64,000 nucleotides of DNA, taken from positions 1 through 64,000 of the forward strand of contig CAWCTB010000015.1 of the NCBI GenBank assembly GCA_963798275.1, given 5' to 3'. This document shows positions 1 through 10,239 of this stretch, one piece after another; position 1 is the stretch's first letter; the number at the start of each line of letters is the position of its first letter. The notes under the pieces were generated by a model, which worked only from the letters and a program-made list of their open reading frames with translations, did not search any database and was not told the origin of the DNA. Origin of the DNA: CAWCTB01 sp963798275. GTDB lineage: Bacteria; Acidobacteriota; Terriglobia; Terriglobales; Acidobacteriaceae. Made by a program: the position numbers and the translations under genes.

Positions 1-418
1 GGAGAAATGCCGATACCCTGCGAGAACGCTCAGGAACCGGATTCCTCCGGAGTCACCAGCTATGCATAGGTTATGCCCCGGAGCACCTGCGTCGGAATGG
101 CACCGATAGGTCCTAACCGAACCCTCTCAAGAAGGAGTCCCGCGTTAGCTGGTTTTCTCGGTGGGCGGTGGGGCGACACCTATCTCACAGTCGAGAATTC
201 GTCGAATACCCCAAAAGTGCCGGGTCAAGGCCGGGCTATCACACCTGATCTTTCCAGCCGCAAGTAGCGGTTGTTCCGATTGCATTTACTCAGATAGCAC
301 GACGAAGGCGACTCACAAAACCCGCATAAAATGGGCCCGTTTGACAGATTTTTGAACCCGTGCGACTCTCCCCGCGATATACCACGTGCCTTTATCGGGC
401 CGAAAGCAGGTGAGAGTA
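1..418. other. Upstream region of the conjugative element, no gene recognised
   Basis: Only short overlapping open frames occur here, and none has recognisable motifs or a convincing ribosome-binding site. The stretch precedes the coupling-protein gene and presumably continues a mobile element that extends beyond the left edge. No copy of the tRNA-Phe 3' end (the expected distal attachment site) is visible here. Confidence 0.5.
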
Positions 419-2339
419 ATGAGGGACGAATGGGGACGAGTGGAAACCCAGTCCTGGCCGGGTGACAAGCCAGTCTGGACATACGGCGTATTGATCCTGA
501 GCTTGACCGTCGCGTGCGCCGGGCTGTGGCTGAGATGCCAAGCCTGTACACCCCTACAGCAGTATTGGCTGATGACCTACCTGTCCGCCAACATCATGCC
601 CGGATTCAATGTCTCCACCAGCAAGTACGGCTTGATGCTCGTCTTGCACCGGGACGGAGCCGGCTACCTGCCAACCGAGAACGAAGTGCGGCAGGGTTTG
701 ACGACCGCGCCGGACGGACGCCGCATTCCTTTCGCTTTGACCGAGGACGCGGAGCGGCAGGGGAAGCGGTTGATACTCACACCGCCCAGGCCCTGGAAAA
801 ACGAACTGATCAAGAACGAACTGCGGGATGCCGTGTACCGGGGTCAGAGCCTCAAGGACTTTGCCCGGTTGCCACTCCTGTGCGGCATGGGCTTGCTGGT
901 CTTTGGCCTGCCAGTAGCCATTTCCAAGGACAAACAGAACGCGCATCTATGCAAGCAGGGCCGACCGCTGCGAGGTCCGGAAGAGGTCACAGCCGCCGAA
1001 TTCAACCGCCGCAATCAGTCTGACGGTATCGGTTTCGGAACACTTGAACCGCCAGCGTTCTCCGAACGGCTCTTGCGCCGAAATGGCACGCAGGTATGCA
1101 TTCCACGCTCGATTGAAGACAACCATTTCCTCTTCATGGGGGATTCCGGGAGCGGCAAATCCTCACTCATTCGGCAGGTCTTAGCTCAGATTGCCGAACG
1201 CGGAGAAACGGCTGTCGTCTACGACCCGGCGCTGGAATACACCGGCCAGTTTTACTCACCCCAGCGCGGCGACGTAATCCTCAATCCGCTGGACCAGCGG
1301 ATGCCCTATTGGTCGCCTTGCGACGAGGTCACGCGCCCTTCGGAAGCGTTGACTCTGGCCGCGTCCCTATTCCAGGAAACCGACCGAGAGAACCCGTTCT
1401 TCGTGCAGGGGCCGCGCAAGATCTTCGCCTATCTGCTGAATCTGAAGCCGACAACAGATGAATTGCTCGGCTGGCTCAGCGACGAGCGCGAACTTGAACG
1501 CCGGCTGAAAGGCACGCCCTTGGCGGCAATGATCTACGAAAGTGCCGGGCCGCAGCGCGGCGGCATGTTCGCCTCCCTCAGCATGGTGGCCGACAGCCTG
1601 CGGCTACTCCCAGACAAAGTGCGACTGGTGAAAAAATTTACGGTCGCCGAATGGGCGCGAGCACCGGCAAGGCTGGGTTTTTGTGACCAGCATTCCCGAA
1701 GCCAGGGAGCAACTCCGCCCGCTGATCAGCATGTGGCTGGACATGATGATCCTCCGGCTGATGAACCAGGGCAGACGAGGACCGCGCCCGGTTTGGTTTG
1801 TGTTGGATGAGTTGTCATCGTTGCACAAGCTGCCGCAGTTGCTCACGGCGATCACCGAAAACCGGAAGGCGGGAAACCCCGTCGTGCTGTGCTTTCAGGG
1901 GCGGAGCCAGTTGGAGGCCATCTACGGCCACCAGGCGGAAGCAATGCTCTCCCAACCGGCGACCAAAATCTTCCTGAAAACCAGCGAGCCACGAGCTGCC
2001 CAGTGGATCAGTGACACGCTCGGCGAGGTCGAGATTGAGAGACTGCGAGAGAGCCGCACCCACGGGCAGATGCCACAGCCGCGCGAATCGCGCAGCTACC
2101 AACTTGAACGTCAGGTAAGGCCACTGGTCATGAAGGAAGAGATTACGGGCCTGCCCAAGGGATACGGGTTTTTCAAGTGCGGCAACTTGGTGGTGCGGAT
2201 CAGCTTTCCCTACCTTGAGCTTCCAGATAGGCATCCGAGCTTCCTTGAGCGCAAGACTCCGTTCGGTAGCGCCGAGGACTCTCAAACACGGGCAGCGCAA
2301 AGCAAGCCGCCTCTGGCCTCTGGCAGCGACGTCCGATGA
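419..2339 (+). CDS. VirD4/TraD-like type IV coupling protein (frameshifted)
   Basis: This is a membrane ATPase that would link a relaxase-DNA complex to a type IV secretion channel. I chose the ATG at 419 because it follows AGGTGAG; a GTG at 386 is the alternative. The N-terminus has two hydrophobic segments (about residues 20-45 and 150-168). They are followed by the Walker A motif MGDSGSGKSS near residue 240 and a Walker B segment, VWFVLDELSSL, encoded near 1795. The frame changes once at about 1650-1674: the first frame runs to 1810 out of register, while the family-like sequence resumes as WVFVTSIPEAREQLRPL from 1674 in the next frame. The shift may be a real inactivation or a base-calling error. 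The neighbouring relaxase supports a transfer role. Confidence 0.8.
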
Positions 2340-2435
2340 GCGCCGAACACCTTCAACGAAACCGCAGGCACCGGGAGAAACCCAACAGCAAGCGGAGCAG
2401 CAGACGTTTTTCAAGTAAATGCAAGGAGTCGCGAC

Positions 2436-2894
2436 ATGCAAGACCATGACGGAAATGATGGAACGATGGTGATCAACGCGCGGGAGCTACTGACGGCAGC
2501 CGATTGCGAGTCGATCATTCGCTGCGACGGGTGTTTGGTGGGCTATGCGTGGCCACCTGCCGAAAAGCCATCCCCAGCGATGTGCGAACACGTGAAGAAA
2601 TTCGCTGCGAGCGTCAGGCTGGCCGCGTTGCTTTACGGCAATCTCGGCCCGGAGGAGCAACAGTGGATGTGCGAGGGGTTGCGTCAGATCTCCCAGGAAA
2701 TAGCTCACGAGGGTTATCTGACGAAGTGCGGCATTTACACGACCGAGGAGCAGAAGCGCGGCTGTGTGATTGCATTTTGGCCGATTCAGGTCCAGCACAA
2801 CGGCAAATTCAGAGTGCCCCGTCGATTCGCTGATCTGATGTCCAAGAAGTTCGAGCTCAGAACGGGGAGCGATCAGGAGGCTGACGAATGCTGA
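2436..2894 (+). CDS. Hypothetical protein between coupling protein and relaxase
   Basis: This 152-residue protein is not recognised. It is soluble, with no signal peptide or membrane segment, and contains several cysteines (for example IRCDGC near residue 28 and MCEGLRQ near 80). Its stop overlaps the relaxase start (ATGCTGA at 2888-2894), so the two are probably translationally coupled. The position between the coupling protein and relaxase suggests an accessory or regulatory role in DNA transfer, but that is inference from context only. Confidence 0.6.
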   Translation: MQDHDGNDGTMVINARELLTAADCESIIRCDGCLVGYAWPPAEKPSPAMCEHVKKFAASVRLAALLYGNLGPEEQQWMCEGLRQISQEIAHEGYLTKCGIYTTEEQKRGCVIAFWPIQVQHNGKFRVPRRFADLMSKKFELRTGSDQEADEC

Positions 2895-5702
2895 CCATCT
2901 CCAAACCGCTCAGTTCGGGTCAAGCGCACTCCTATCACCAGCGGGAGTTTTCCAACTCCCAGGACAATTACTACACCGAAGGCGAGCGAGTTCGAGGCGA
3001 GTGGCACGGCAAGCTGGCAGAACAGTGGGGATTGAAAGGCGAGGTACAGGAAGAACACTTCGCGCGGCTTGCCGACGGACAGCACCCGATTACCGCGACC
3101 GACCTCGTTCGCCACCGCCCAGGCTATGAGTACCTGAACAGTCAAGGTCAAACCATCCACACGATGGAACATCGAGCCGGATGGGATGCGACTTTCAGCG
3201 CGCCGAAGAGCGTTTCTCTGACCGCCTTAGTGGGCGCTGATGAACGCGTGCGCGTGGCACACCGCGAGGCGGTCAACGTGGCGCTTGACGAGTTGGAAAG
3301 ATACGTTCAGGCGCGCATTGGCGGGAACCATCAACCCGAAACAACTGGCAGATGGGTTGCCGCGAAGTTTGAGCATGACAGTAGCCGTCCCGTGGATGGA
3401 TATGCCGCGCCGCAGCTTCACACCCATGTGGTCATCTTCAATGTCACCGAGCGAGAAAACGGCGATACCCGCGCACTGCAACCGCATGAGTTGTATCGCT
3501 CCCAGCAGTACGCGACTGCCGTTTATCGAACAGAACTGGCGCTGCGCTTGAAACAACTGGGATATGAAATTGAGCAAAGCCCAAACGGAGCACCGGAGAT
3601 TAAGGGCTACACCCAGGAGTATCTGGAAGCCAGCAGCCCACGCCGGCAACAGATCAAAGAGCACTTGAACCAAGAGGGTGTCCGTGGGGCGGAAGCCGCA
3701 GAAATCGCCGCCCACCGAACGCGGGACGCCAAGATCGATGTCAGCCACGAAGAAATGCAACGCCGTCACCAAGCGATGGCCGAGAGATTCGGGAACCAGC
3801 CGGAGCGTGTCGTGCAGGAAGCCCAGGCCCGCGCTCACCAGATAGAGCCGAGGAGCAAGGAGCAAATAGACAGAACAGTCCGGGAGGCCGTCCACTATGC
3901 GGTCGAAAAGAACTTTGAACGCGAAGCCGTTTCGGGGGAACGTGAGCTGATGCGGGATGCGTTGAAGCGGGCAATGGGCGAGGCGCCGCTTTGGAGGATT
4001 CAGCAGCAATTCAATCAAGAAGTCGAGCACGGTGGGCTGATTCAGCGGGAGTCTCACGCTGCCATCGGACGGAGCTTCACCACGGACGAGATGATCGCCT
4101 TGGAGCGCGACAACATCCGCCTGATGCGGACGAGCCAAGACCAATATCCGGCGCTGGTCAGCAGCAGAACCCGCAACCAGGTCGAACAAGACTACCCACA
4201 TCTCAGCAGCAGTCAGCATCGAGCAGTACAGGAGATTCTAAGCAGCCGCGATCAGATTACGGCGCTGGAGGGAGTAGCTGGAGCAGGTAAGACGACCTCT
4301 CTGAGCGCCGTCCGTGACGCCGCTGAACGCGAGGGCTACAGCGTCGAGGGATTCGCGCCCACCTCACGGGCTGCGCACAAACTTGGAGAGGCCGGAATTC
4401 AAGCGAATACGCTGCAGCATCACCTTGCCCGAGAACCGCAAGCCGAAACCCAAGAAAAACATCTCTACGTGCTGGATGAATCGAGTCTCGCCAGTACCCG
4501 GCAGATTAACGACCTCTTGCACCGACTCGGCGAGCAAGACCGCGTGCTGCTCGTGGGTGACGTGCGACAGCACGAAGCCGTCGGGGCCGGACGGCCCTAC
4601 TACCAATTGCAGCAAGCCGGAATGAGAACCGCACATCTGGACGAGATCGTGCGCCAGAAGGACCCGGCGCTCAAAGAAGCTGTGGAGCAACTCGCCCGTG
4701 GCGAGGTTTACGCGGCCATCGAGAATCTGGACCGCCAGGGCCGGGTGCAACAGATCGCGAACCGCGAAGAACGATTCCAGACCATCGCGCAGGAGTACGC
4801 ACGTCATCCTCAGGGCACATTAGTAGTGTCGCCCGACAATCAATCCCGCCGTGAACTGAACGTCCTGATTCATCGCGAAATGCAGGAGCGCGGTGCAGTC
4901 CAGCCCGAGGGGCGCACGTTCCGCGTGCTGGAGGCCCGGCAGGAGCTGACCGGAGCTGACCGCGCCTGGGCCGAACAGTACAACCCCGGCGATGTGCTGC
5001 GCTATTCGCGAGGCAGCAAAGTCGTGGGAGTCAATGCCGGGGAATATGCCACCGTCACAAACACGGACGCCAAACAGAACCTGCTCACGGTCGAGCGTGA
5101 GGCCGGCCAACAGGTGACCTATGACCCGCGCCGCCTGCAGGGAGTCTCCGTCTACCGCGAAGCAGAGCGCGAGTTTGCCGAAGGCGACCGCGTACAGTTC
5201 ACAGCGCCCTCGAAGGATTTGCACGTCGCCAACCGCGAATTGGGAACGATTGTGCGCCTCGATGAGCGAGGTGATATTGCGGTACATACCGACTCAGGCA
5301 GGTTGGTGGAGTTCCACCTCAAGAGATCACCCTCATCTCGACCACGGCTATGCGGTTACCAGCCACAGCAGCCAGGGCCAGACCGCCGACCGTGTATTGA
5401 TCCACGCGGACACCGAAGAAAGCGCACACCTCGTTAACAGTCGGATGGCATACGTGGCCGTTTCGCGGGGGCGCTACGATGCGCAGATTTACACCAACGA
5501 CAAGTCAGGACTTGCGGAGCATTTGAGTCGGGATGTCTCGCACCGCACGGCCATCCAGACAGGCCAGCAATATGAACTGGAAATTGGGCAGAAAGTTGGA
5601 CCTTCATCCGTGGGTCACGACGCCGGTCAGGAGCACGGTGTTGCGCCGCAATCGCATGGGCACACGGCAGGAGAGGGCCAGGGTCAAGCAGTCGGGGAGT
5701 AA
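2888..5702 (+). CDS. MobF-family relaxase/helicase (TrwC/TraI-like), frameshifted near 5330
   Basis: This protein would nick the transfer origin and unwind the strand during conjugation. The N-terminal TrwC relaxase domain (about residues 1-300) shows Tyr16 and Tyr28/Tyr29 as candidate nucleophiles. It also has a metal-binding histidine set, H163 plus the LHTHVV motif (H178, H180). The helicase part has Walker A GVAGAGKTTS near residue 460, then YVLDESSL (Walker B-like). The first frame runs to 5437, but from about 5330 the conserved sequence lies in the next frame: GYAVTSHSSQGQTADRV, the UvrD/RecD C-terminal motif, continuing to the stop at 5702. Restoring one frame step gives about 938 residues, usual for the family. 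It overlaps the upstream gene by 7 bases. Confidence 0.9.
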
Positions 5703-5781
5703 TGGCACTGGGCAGCGCTAACACTCTTACGCAAAGAGACCCGGCACTGGGTGTGTAACGAAGTGGGATTGATAAAAGTTT

Positions 5782-6090
5782 ATGCACGACAACACGGTGA
5801 TTTCGAAATTCAAGAATGACGGTAGGTCTGAAATGTCAGTGTCCAGCAGCGCAAGTTTGCCCTCTCTGCGAGTCGAGCCAGAGCACTACGTCAGCTCCGA
5901 TGAGGCAGCGAGCTTCCTGAAACTTAATCCGCGTACAGTGCAGCGCCTGGCGCGCGAAGGAATCATTCCAGCGCACCCTTTGGGCGAACGGAGCCGCAAG
6001 ACTTGGCGATTCTTGCTGTCCGAGTTGGACGAGTGGATGAAAGCCAAGGTAAACTCTTCGCGTCGTCCGTGCCGTTCCGTAGGGAGGTAA
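5782..6090 (+). CDS. Small helix-turn-helix DNA-binding protein (excisionase-like)
   Basis: This 102-residue protein has a MerR/Xis-type helix-turn-helix near residues 36-90, of the form YVSSDEAASFLKLNPRTVQR followed by LGERSRKTWRF and an acidic-aromatic helix. That is the usual arrangement of the helix_turn_helix_17 family. An ATG at 5833, preceded by AGGT, may be the real start. It ends 9 bases before the integrase gene, so they are likely co-transcribed, and it may control excision direction or integrase expression. Confidence 0.75.
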   Translation: MHDNTVISKFKNDGRSEMSVSSSASLPSLRVEPEHYVSSDEAASFLKLNPRTVQRLAREGIIPAHPLGERSRKTWRFLLSELDEWMKAKVNSSRRPCRSVGR

Positions 6091-6099
6091 TACCAACCG

Positions 6100-7323
6100 A
6101 TGGGAAGGACACGGTATCAAGAAGGAAGCCTGCGTCTTGAGAGTCGCAAGGGAGGCAAGGTATGGCGGCTCCGTTTCCGCATCACTCGCGCCGACGGCCA
6201 CAGGGTCGAACACGCCATCGTGATCGGAACACAGAAAGAGCTGCCCACCCGAGCCGCTGCGCGCGAATTCGTCAAAACGCTTTACCTGCCAATCAACAAC
6301 CCAGCTCCAAACAAGTGTGGCCGCCCCGTGACGTTCAACGACATCGCGGTGCACTACATCCAAGAGGAGTTGCCCGACGATCAGAATCAAGCATCGATCC
6401 CGAAAGCTTACTCCACGACCACGACCTACAGGCGCTATCTGGCCAAGTGGGTTTTGCCGCGTTGGGGCAATCAACCAGCTTTAACCATTCGACCACTCGA
6501 CCTCGAGAGTTGGCTGAAGGAATTGGGCAAAAAGCGCGGGCTGGAAAACCAGACACGAGCCAAGATCAGACAGGTGATCAGCCTGGTGTACAAGCACGGC
6601 CAACGAGTGGGATTTCTTCCTCGTACGGAGGAGGCCAATCCCGTCCGTTTCGTGCGACAGTCAACGATAAGCAACTTCGACCCGATTATTTTGACGCCGA
6701 CTCAGGCCTTCGCGATCATCAACCAGTTGGGGTTGATGTTGCGTACGCTGGTGCTGGTAAGCGCTGCCACCGCGCTGCGCATTTCGGAGATATTGGCTTT
6801 GCAGTGGAAGGACATCGACTCGGGCGGCCAATGTATCTACGTCCGACGGGCCTATGTTTACGGGAAATTCGGCAAGCCCAAATCAAGGGCGTCGAAGCGT
6901 CCCGTTCCTCTGCATCCCGTTCTCGCGGCTCATCTGCTCAACTGGCGACGAGAGACGCCGTACGGCAGGGAAGAAGATTTGGTATTTCCCTCCTTCCAGC
7001 TGAAGGGCAGAAAGCCTCCGAGCGCCAATATGCTGTTGTCCGACCATCTACGTCCTGCAGCGCTCAAAGTTGGTGTTGTGGCCCCGCCCCGTGCATTCGG
7101 GTTCCACACATTTCGGCGAACGCTGGCGTCGGCGCTGGTCGCGAACAACTACGATCCAAAACTGGTGCAGGAGCTACTCCGGCACTCCAACATCAAAACC
7201 ACTCTGGACGTCTATGCGCAGGCCATTACACCGGCCAAGCTGGAGGCTCAGGGGATGTTCTTGGCCCAATTGTTAAAGGGCTCATGGACCGAGAAAAACC
7301 CAGCAACGAACCTCATTGTCTAG
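6100..7323 (+). CDS. Tyrosine-type site-specific recombinase (integrase)
   Basis: This 407-residue protein would catalyse integration and excision of the element. The N-terminal part resembles an arm-binding domain, the middle (about residues 75-180) a SAM-like core-binding domain, and the C-terminal half is the catalytic domain. The catalytic set is visible: R227 in ATALRISE, H336-x-x-R339 in HTFRR, H362 in LLRHSN and the nucleophile Y372 in DVYAQ. The frame is intact, unlike the two transfer genes. The gene ends 75 bp from the 3' end of tRNA-Phe and points at it, the classical position for an integrase whose attachment site is a tRNA 3' end. Confidence 0.93.
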   Translation: MGRTRYQEGSLRLESRKGGKVWRLRFRITRADGHRVEHAIVIGTQKELPTRAAAREFVKTLYLPINNPAPNKCGRPVTFNDIAVHYIQEELPDDQNQASIPKAYSTTTTYRRYLAKWVLPRWGNQPALTIRPLDLESWLKELGKKRGLENQTRAKIRQVISLVYKHGQRVGFLPRTEEANPVRFVRQSTISNFDPIILTPTQAFAIINQLGLMLRTLVLVSAATALRISEILALQWKDIDSGGQCIYVRRAYVYGKFGKPKSRASKRPVPLHPVLAAHLLNWRRETPYGREEDLVFPSFQLKGRKPPSANMLLSDHLRPAALKVGVVAPPRAFGFHTFRRTLASALVANNYDPKLVQELLRHSNIKTTLDVYAQAITPAKLEAQGMFLAQLLKGSWTEKNPATNLIV

Positions 7324-7398
7324 CTGATGCCTTCGTTTTGTGGGCATATTGTGGGCTGGGGCAAATCGAGTGTTTCGAGCGTAAGTGCTTTGAAATGA

Positions 7399-7474
7399 TG
7401 GTGGCCAGGGACGGAGTTGAACCGCCGACGCCAGCCTTTTCAGGGCTGCGCTCTACCAGCTGAGCTACCTGGCC
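7399..7474 (-). tRNA. tRNA-Phe (anticodon GAA)
   Basis: The minus strand folds as a full tRNA. The acceptor is GGCCAGG paired with CCTGGCC, the D arm contains AGCTCAGCTGGTAGAGC, and the anticodon stem CAGCC/GGCTG encloses loop CTGAAAA with anticodon GAA. The T arm contains GGTTCAACTCC. The discriminator A and a genomically encoded CCA lie at 7399-7402. Its 3' end faces the integrase, so it is the probable attachment site of the left-hand element. Confidence 0.97.
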
Positions 7475-7589
7475 ACGGGCGCGAATGCGCTGGTGATGGG
7501 TGTTGCTCTGCGAAAAGTATAGCAATCCGTCCCCGTTCTCGCCAAACGCTGGGAGGGATGAACTGCCATCTCAGCCAAGTCCATGCTGG

Positions 7590-8443
7590 TCAGTCAATCT
7601 TCACGGCCTTGGCGACCATGCGTTCGTAGCTTCGCCACGGCAGAATGCGCTTGAGCCAGACCTGGATCTTCGCGTCGACGTTCCGATCAGGTAGCGCAGT
7701 TTGGGATTGGGATCGTTGGCAATGCGCACAATCAGTTGCGCCACCTCGCGTGCATCGCGGCGGTGCGTGGCGCTCGATTTCACGAACTCCGAGAAGCGCT
7801 GGCTGCGCTCTTTATTTGGCGAGCTGGGGTCGAGCGCCTTCTCCCCGATCTTCACGTTGCGCTCCCAGATGTCGGTATCGTAAGCGCCAGGCTCAACCAG
7901 CGTCACCCGAATGCCCAGCGAGTGCGTCTCAATGCGCAGCGACTCGCTGAAACCTTCCAGAGCAAACTTGGAACCGCAGTAGGCGCTGAGCATGGGCTGG
8001 CCCAATCGCCCTCCGACAGAAGCCACCTGGATAATGTGACCCGAGCGCTGTCTGCGCATCATGGGAATCACGGCTTTGGACATGGCCACGTTGCCGAAGA
8101 AGTTGGTTTCAAACTGGTGGCGGATCTCCTCCACCTTCAAGTCTTCCGCAAATCCTGCGACGGAGAACCCTGCGTTATTGACCAGCACATCGATGCGTCC
8201 GTGATCGTTGGCAATCTGGTCGACCACGGGAACAATCGTGTCGAACTCAGTGACGTCGAGACGCCGCAGGTCGAGCCGGTCGCGCACCCCGGCCTTTTGT
8301 GCCGCCTCTTCCAGACGCCCGCTGCGGCCCACGTCGCGCATCGTGGCGACGACGCGATATCCGCTCCGCGCGAGCTCAACCGTGGTAAGTAGCCCGATTC
8401 CGCTGGAGCTGCCGGTAACGACTGCAACCTTCTCTTCCGCCAT
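7590..8443 (-). CDS. Short-chain dehydrogenase/reductase (frameshift near C-terminus)
   Basis: This is a classical SDR oxidoreductase; the substrate is unknown. It has the nucleotide-binding TGSSSGIG near residue 10, NNAG near residue 90, and catalytic Ser, Tyr and Lys in VASVGG...SAYCGSK. A D-rich stretch after strand 3 and an Arg-containing turn leave the cofactor open. The open frame runs to 7601 with an arginine/serine-rich tail. In the neighbouring frame the sequence continues as DAKIQVWLKRILPWRSYERM and stops at 7590, a plausible native end. A missing A in the run near 7688 would restore it. It is transcribed away from the divergent inositol-phosphate synthase gene. Confidence 0.82.
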
Positions 8444-8621
8444 GAGTGACCCCTGGGATTCCCCTTGCGCAAGCAGAGCTTGAATGACCTCTTTCCAGCC
8501 AATCCCCTATCTCGCAGCACAATGCGCATGAGCTTCCGTTCAGTGCGATCGTTTGCCACGAGTGCCGCAGATACGAGAAGATAACAGGTTTGCAGATACT
8601 TCACGAAACGGACTCATAGGC

Positions 8622-9962
8622 ATGCCAACAGATAATTCGCAGCAAGCCAAGGGCGATATTGCGCCGGCCAAAGGAAAATTGGGGATCATGATCCCCGGAA
8701 TGGGCGCGGTTGCGACGACCTTTGTCGCCGGCGTCGAAGCCGTACGCCAGGGTATTTCGAGCCCTATCGGCTCGCTCACCCAGATGGGCACCATCCGCCT
8801 CGGTAAGCGCACCGAAGGCCGCTTCCCCAAGATCAAGGAATTCGTTCCCCTGGCCGGTCTCAACGATCTGGTCTTCACCGGCTGGGACATCTTCGAAGAC
8901 GACATGTACGCCGCCGCCGGCAAAGCAGGCGTGCTCGAGCGCTCCCTGCTGGAACAGGTAAAGCCCTTCCTGTCGTCGATCAAGCCGCGCAAGGCCGTGT
9001 TCGACAAGAACTACGTCAAGAAGCTCGACGGCCCCAACGTGAAGAAGGGCAAAAACAAGATGGAACTGGTCGAGCAACTTCGCCAGGACATCCATGACTT
9101 CAAGCAGTCCAGCGGTGCCGAACGTCTGGTGATGATCTGGTGCGGCTCGACCGAGACCTTCATCCAGGCGGGGCCGGTTCACCAGTCGGTCGAGTCGTTC
9201 GAAAAGGGGCTGCTCGCCAACGACGAGAACATTGCGCCGTCGATGATCTACGCCTATGCAGCGTTGCAGGAGGGTGTGCCCTTCGCCAACGGAGCACCAA
9301 ACCTGACGGTCGACATCCCGGTGATGCAACACTTGTCGAAGAAGAACGATGCGCCCATCTGCGGCAAGGACTACAAAACCGGCCAGACGCTCATCAAGAC
9401 CATCCTTGCGCCGGGCTTCAAGGCGCGCATGATCGGGTTGAACGGATGGTTCTCCACCAACATTCTGGGCAATCGCGATGGCGAAGTGCTCGACGATCCC
9501 GGCTCCTTCAAGACCAAGGAAGAGTCGAAGCTGTCCGTGCTCGAGCACATCCTGCAGCCCGAGCTCTATCCCGAGCTCTACGGCAATATCTGCCACAAGG
9601 TACGCATTAACTATTACCCGCCGCGTGGTGATAACAAAGAGGGTTGGGACAACATTGACATCTTCGGCTGGCTTGGCTACCCGATGCAGATCAAGGTCGA
9701 CTTCCTGTGCCGCGACTCGATTCTGGCCGCACCCATCGTGCTCGACCTGGTGCTGTTCCTCGACCTCGCCAAGCGCACGTCGGAGCTGCGCGGCATGGGC
9801 ATCCAGGAGTGGCTCAGCTTCTACTTCAAGTCGCCCATGACAGCCGAGGGATTGTATCCGGAGCACGACCTTTTCATCCAGTCGATGAAGTTGAAGAACA
9901 CACTGCGCCACCTCAAGGGCGAAGAGATGATCACCCACCTCGGGCTGGAGTATTACGACTAG
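8622..9962 (+). CDS. ino1: Inositol-3-phosphate synthase
   Basis: This NAD-dependent enzyme cyclises glucose-6-phosphate to myo-inositol-3-phosphate, the first step toward inositol lipids or osmolytes. The N-terminal Rossmann segment is GKLGIMIPGMGAVATTF. Family-typical blocks include FTGWDIFEDD, IWCGSTE, GNRDGEVL (near residue 300) and a conserved lysine-rich catalytic region. About 446 residues from the ATG at 8622 is normal for this family. The frame is open upstream to 8553, but the ATG at 8622 begins the conserved region most closely. It stands alone, 178 bp from the divergent SDR gene, so a shared regulatory region is possible. Confidence 0.93.
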   Translation: MPTDNSQQAKGDIAPAKGKLGIMIPGMGAVATTFVAGVEAVRQGISSPIGSLTQMGTIRLGKRTEGRFPKIKEFVPLAGLNDLVFTGWDIFEDDMYAAAGKAGVLERSLLEQVKPFLSSIKPRKAVFDKNYVKKLDGPNVKKGKNKMELVEQLRQDIHDFKQSSGAERLVMIWCGSTETFIQAGPVHQSVESFEKGLLANDENIAPSMIYAYAALQEGVPFANGAPNLTVDIPVMQHLSKKNDAPICGKDYKTGQTLIKTILAPGFKARMIGLNGWFSTNILGNRDGEVLDDPGSFKTKEESKLSVLEHILQPELYPELYGNICHKVRINYYPPRGDNKEGWDNIDIFGWLGYPMQIKVDFLCRDSILAAPIVLDLVLFLDLAKRTSELRGMGIQEWLSFYFKSPMTAEGLYPEHDLFIQSMKLKNTLRHLKGEEMITHLGLEYYD

Positions 9963-10239
9963 ATAGTGAGTTGGTTTGTGCAATGCGCGAGGAGCAGTCC
10001 TCGGCTATTGCTTTTGAGCGAGTTGGTCGTAACTCTTCGCCGCCAGGAGGCCGCTGCGGTGAACACCAACTACTTGGTTCTGTGCACGTGGCCAGAAGCA
10101 GAAGAAGTCAGGGGCCAACATAGTTACCGGGGCTGCAGGGAGCCATGCGGGCGGCCTGAAACGTGGCGACCGAATGTTGTCTGGGCTACGCGTGCAAATG
10201 AGCTGGTCCTGCTGGGAGCGATGGCGGTTAACCGCAGCG

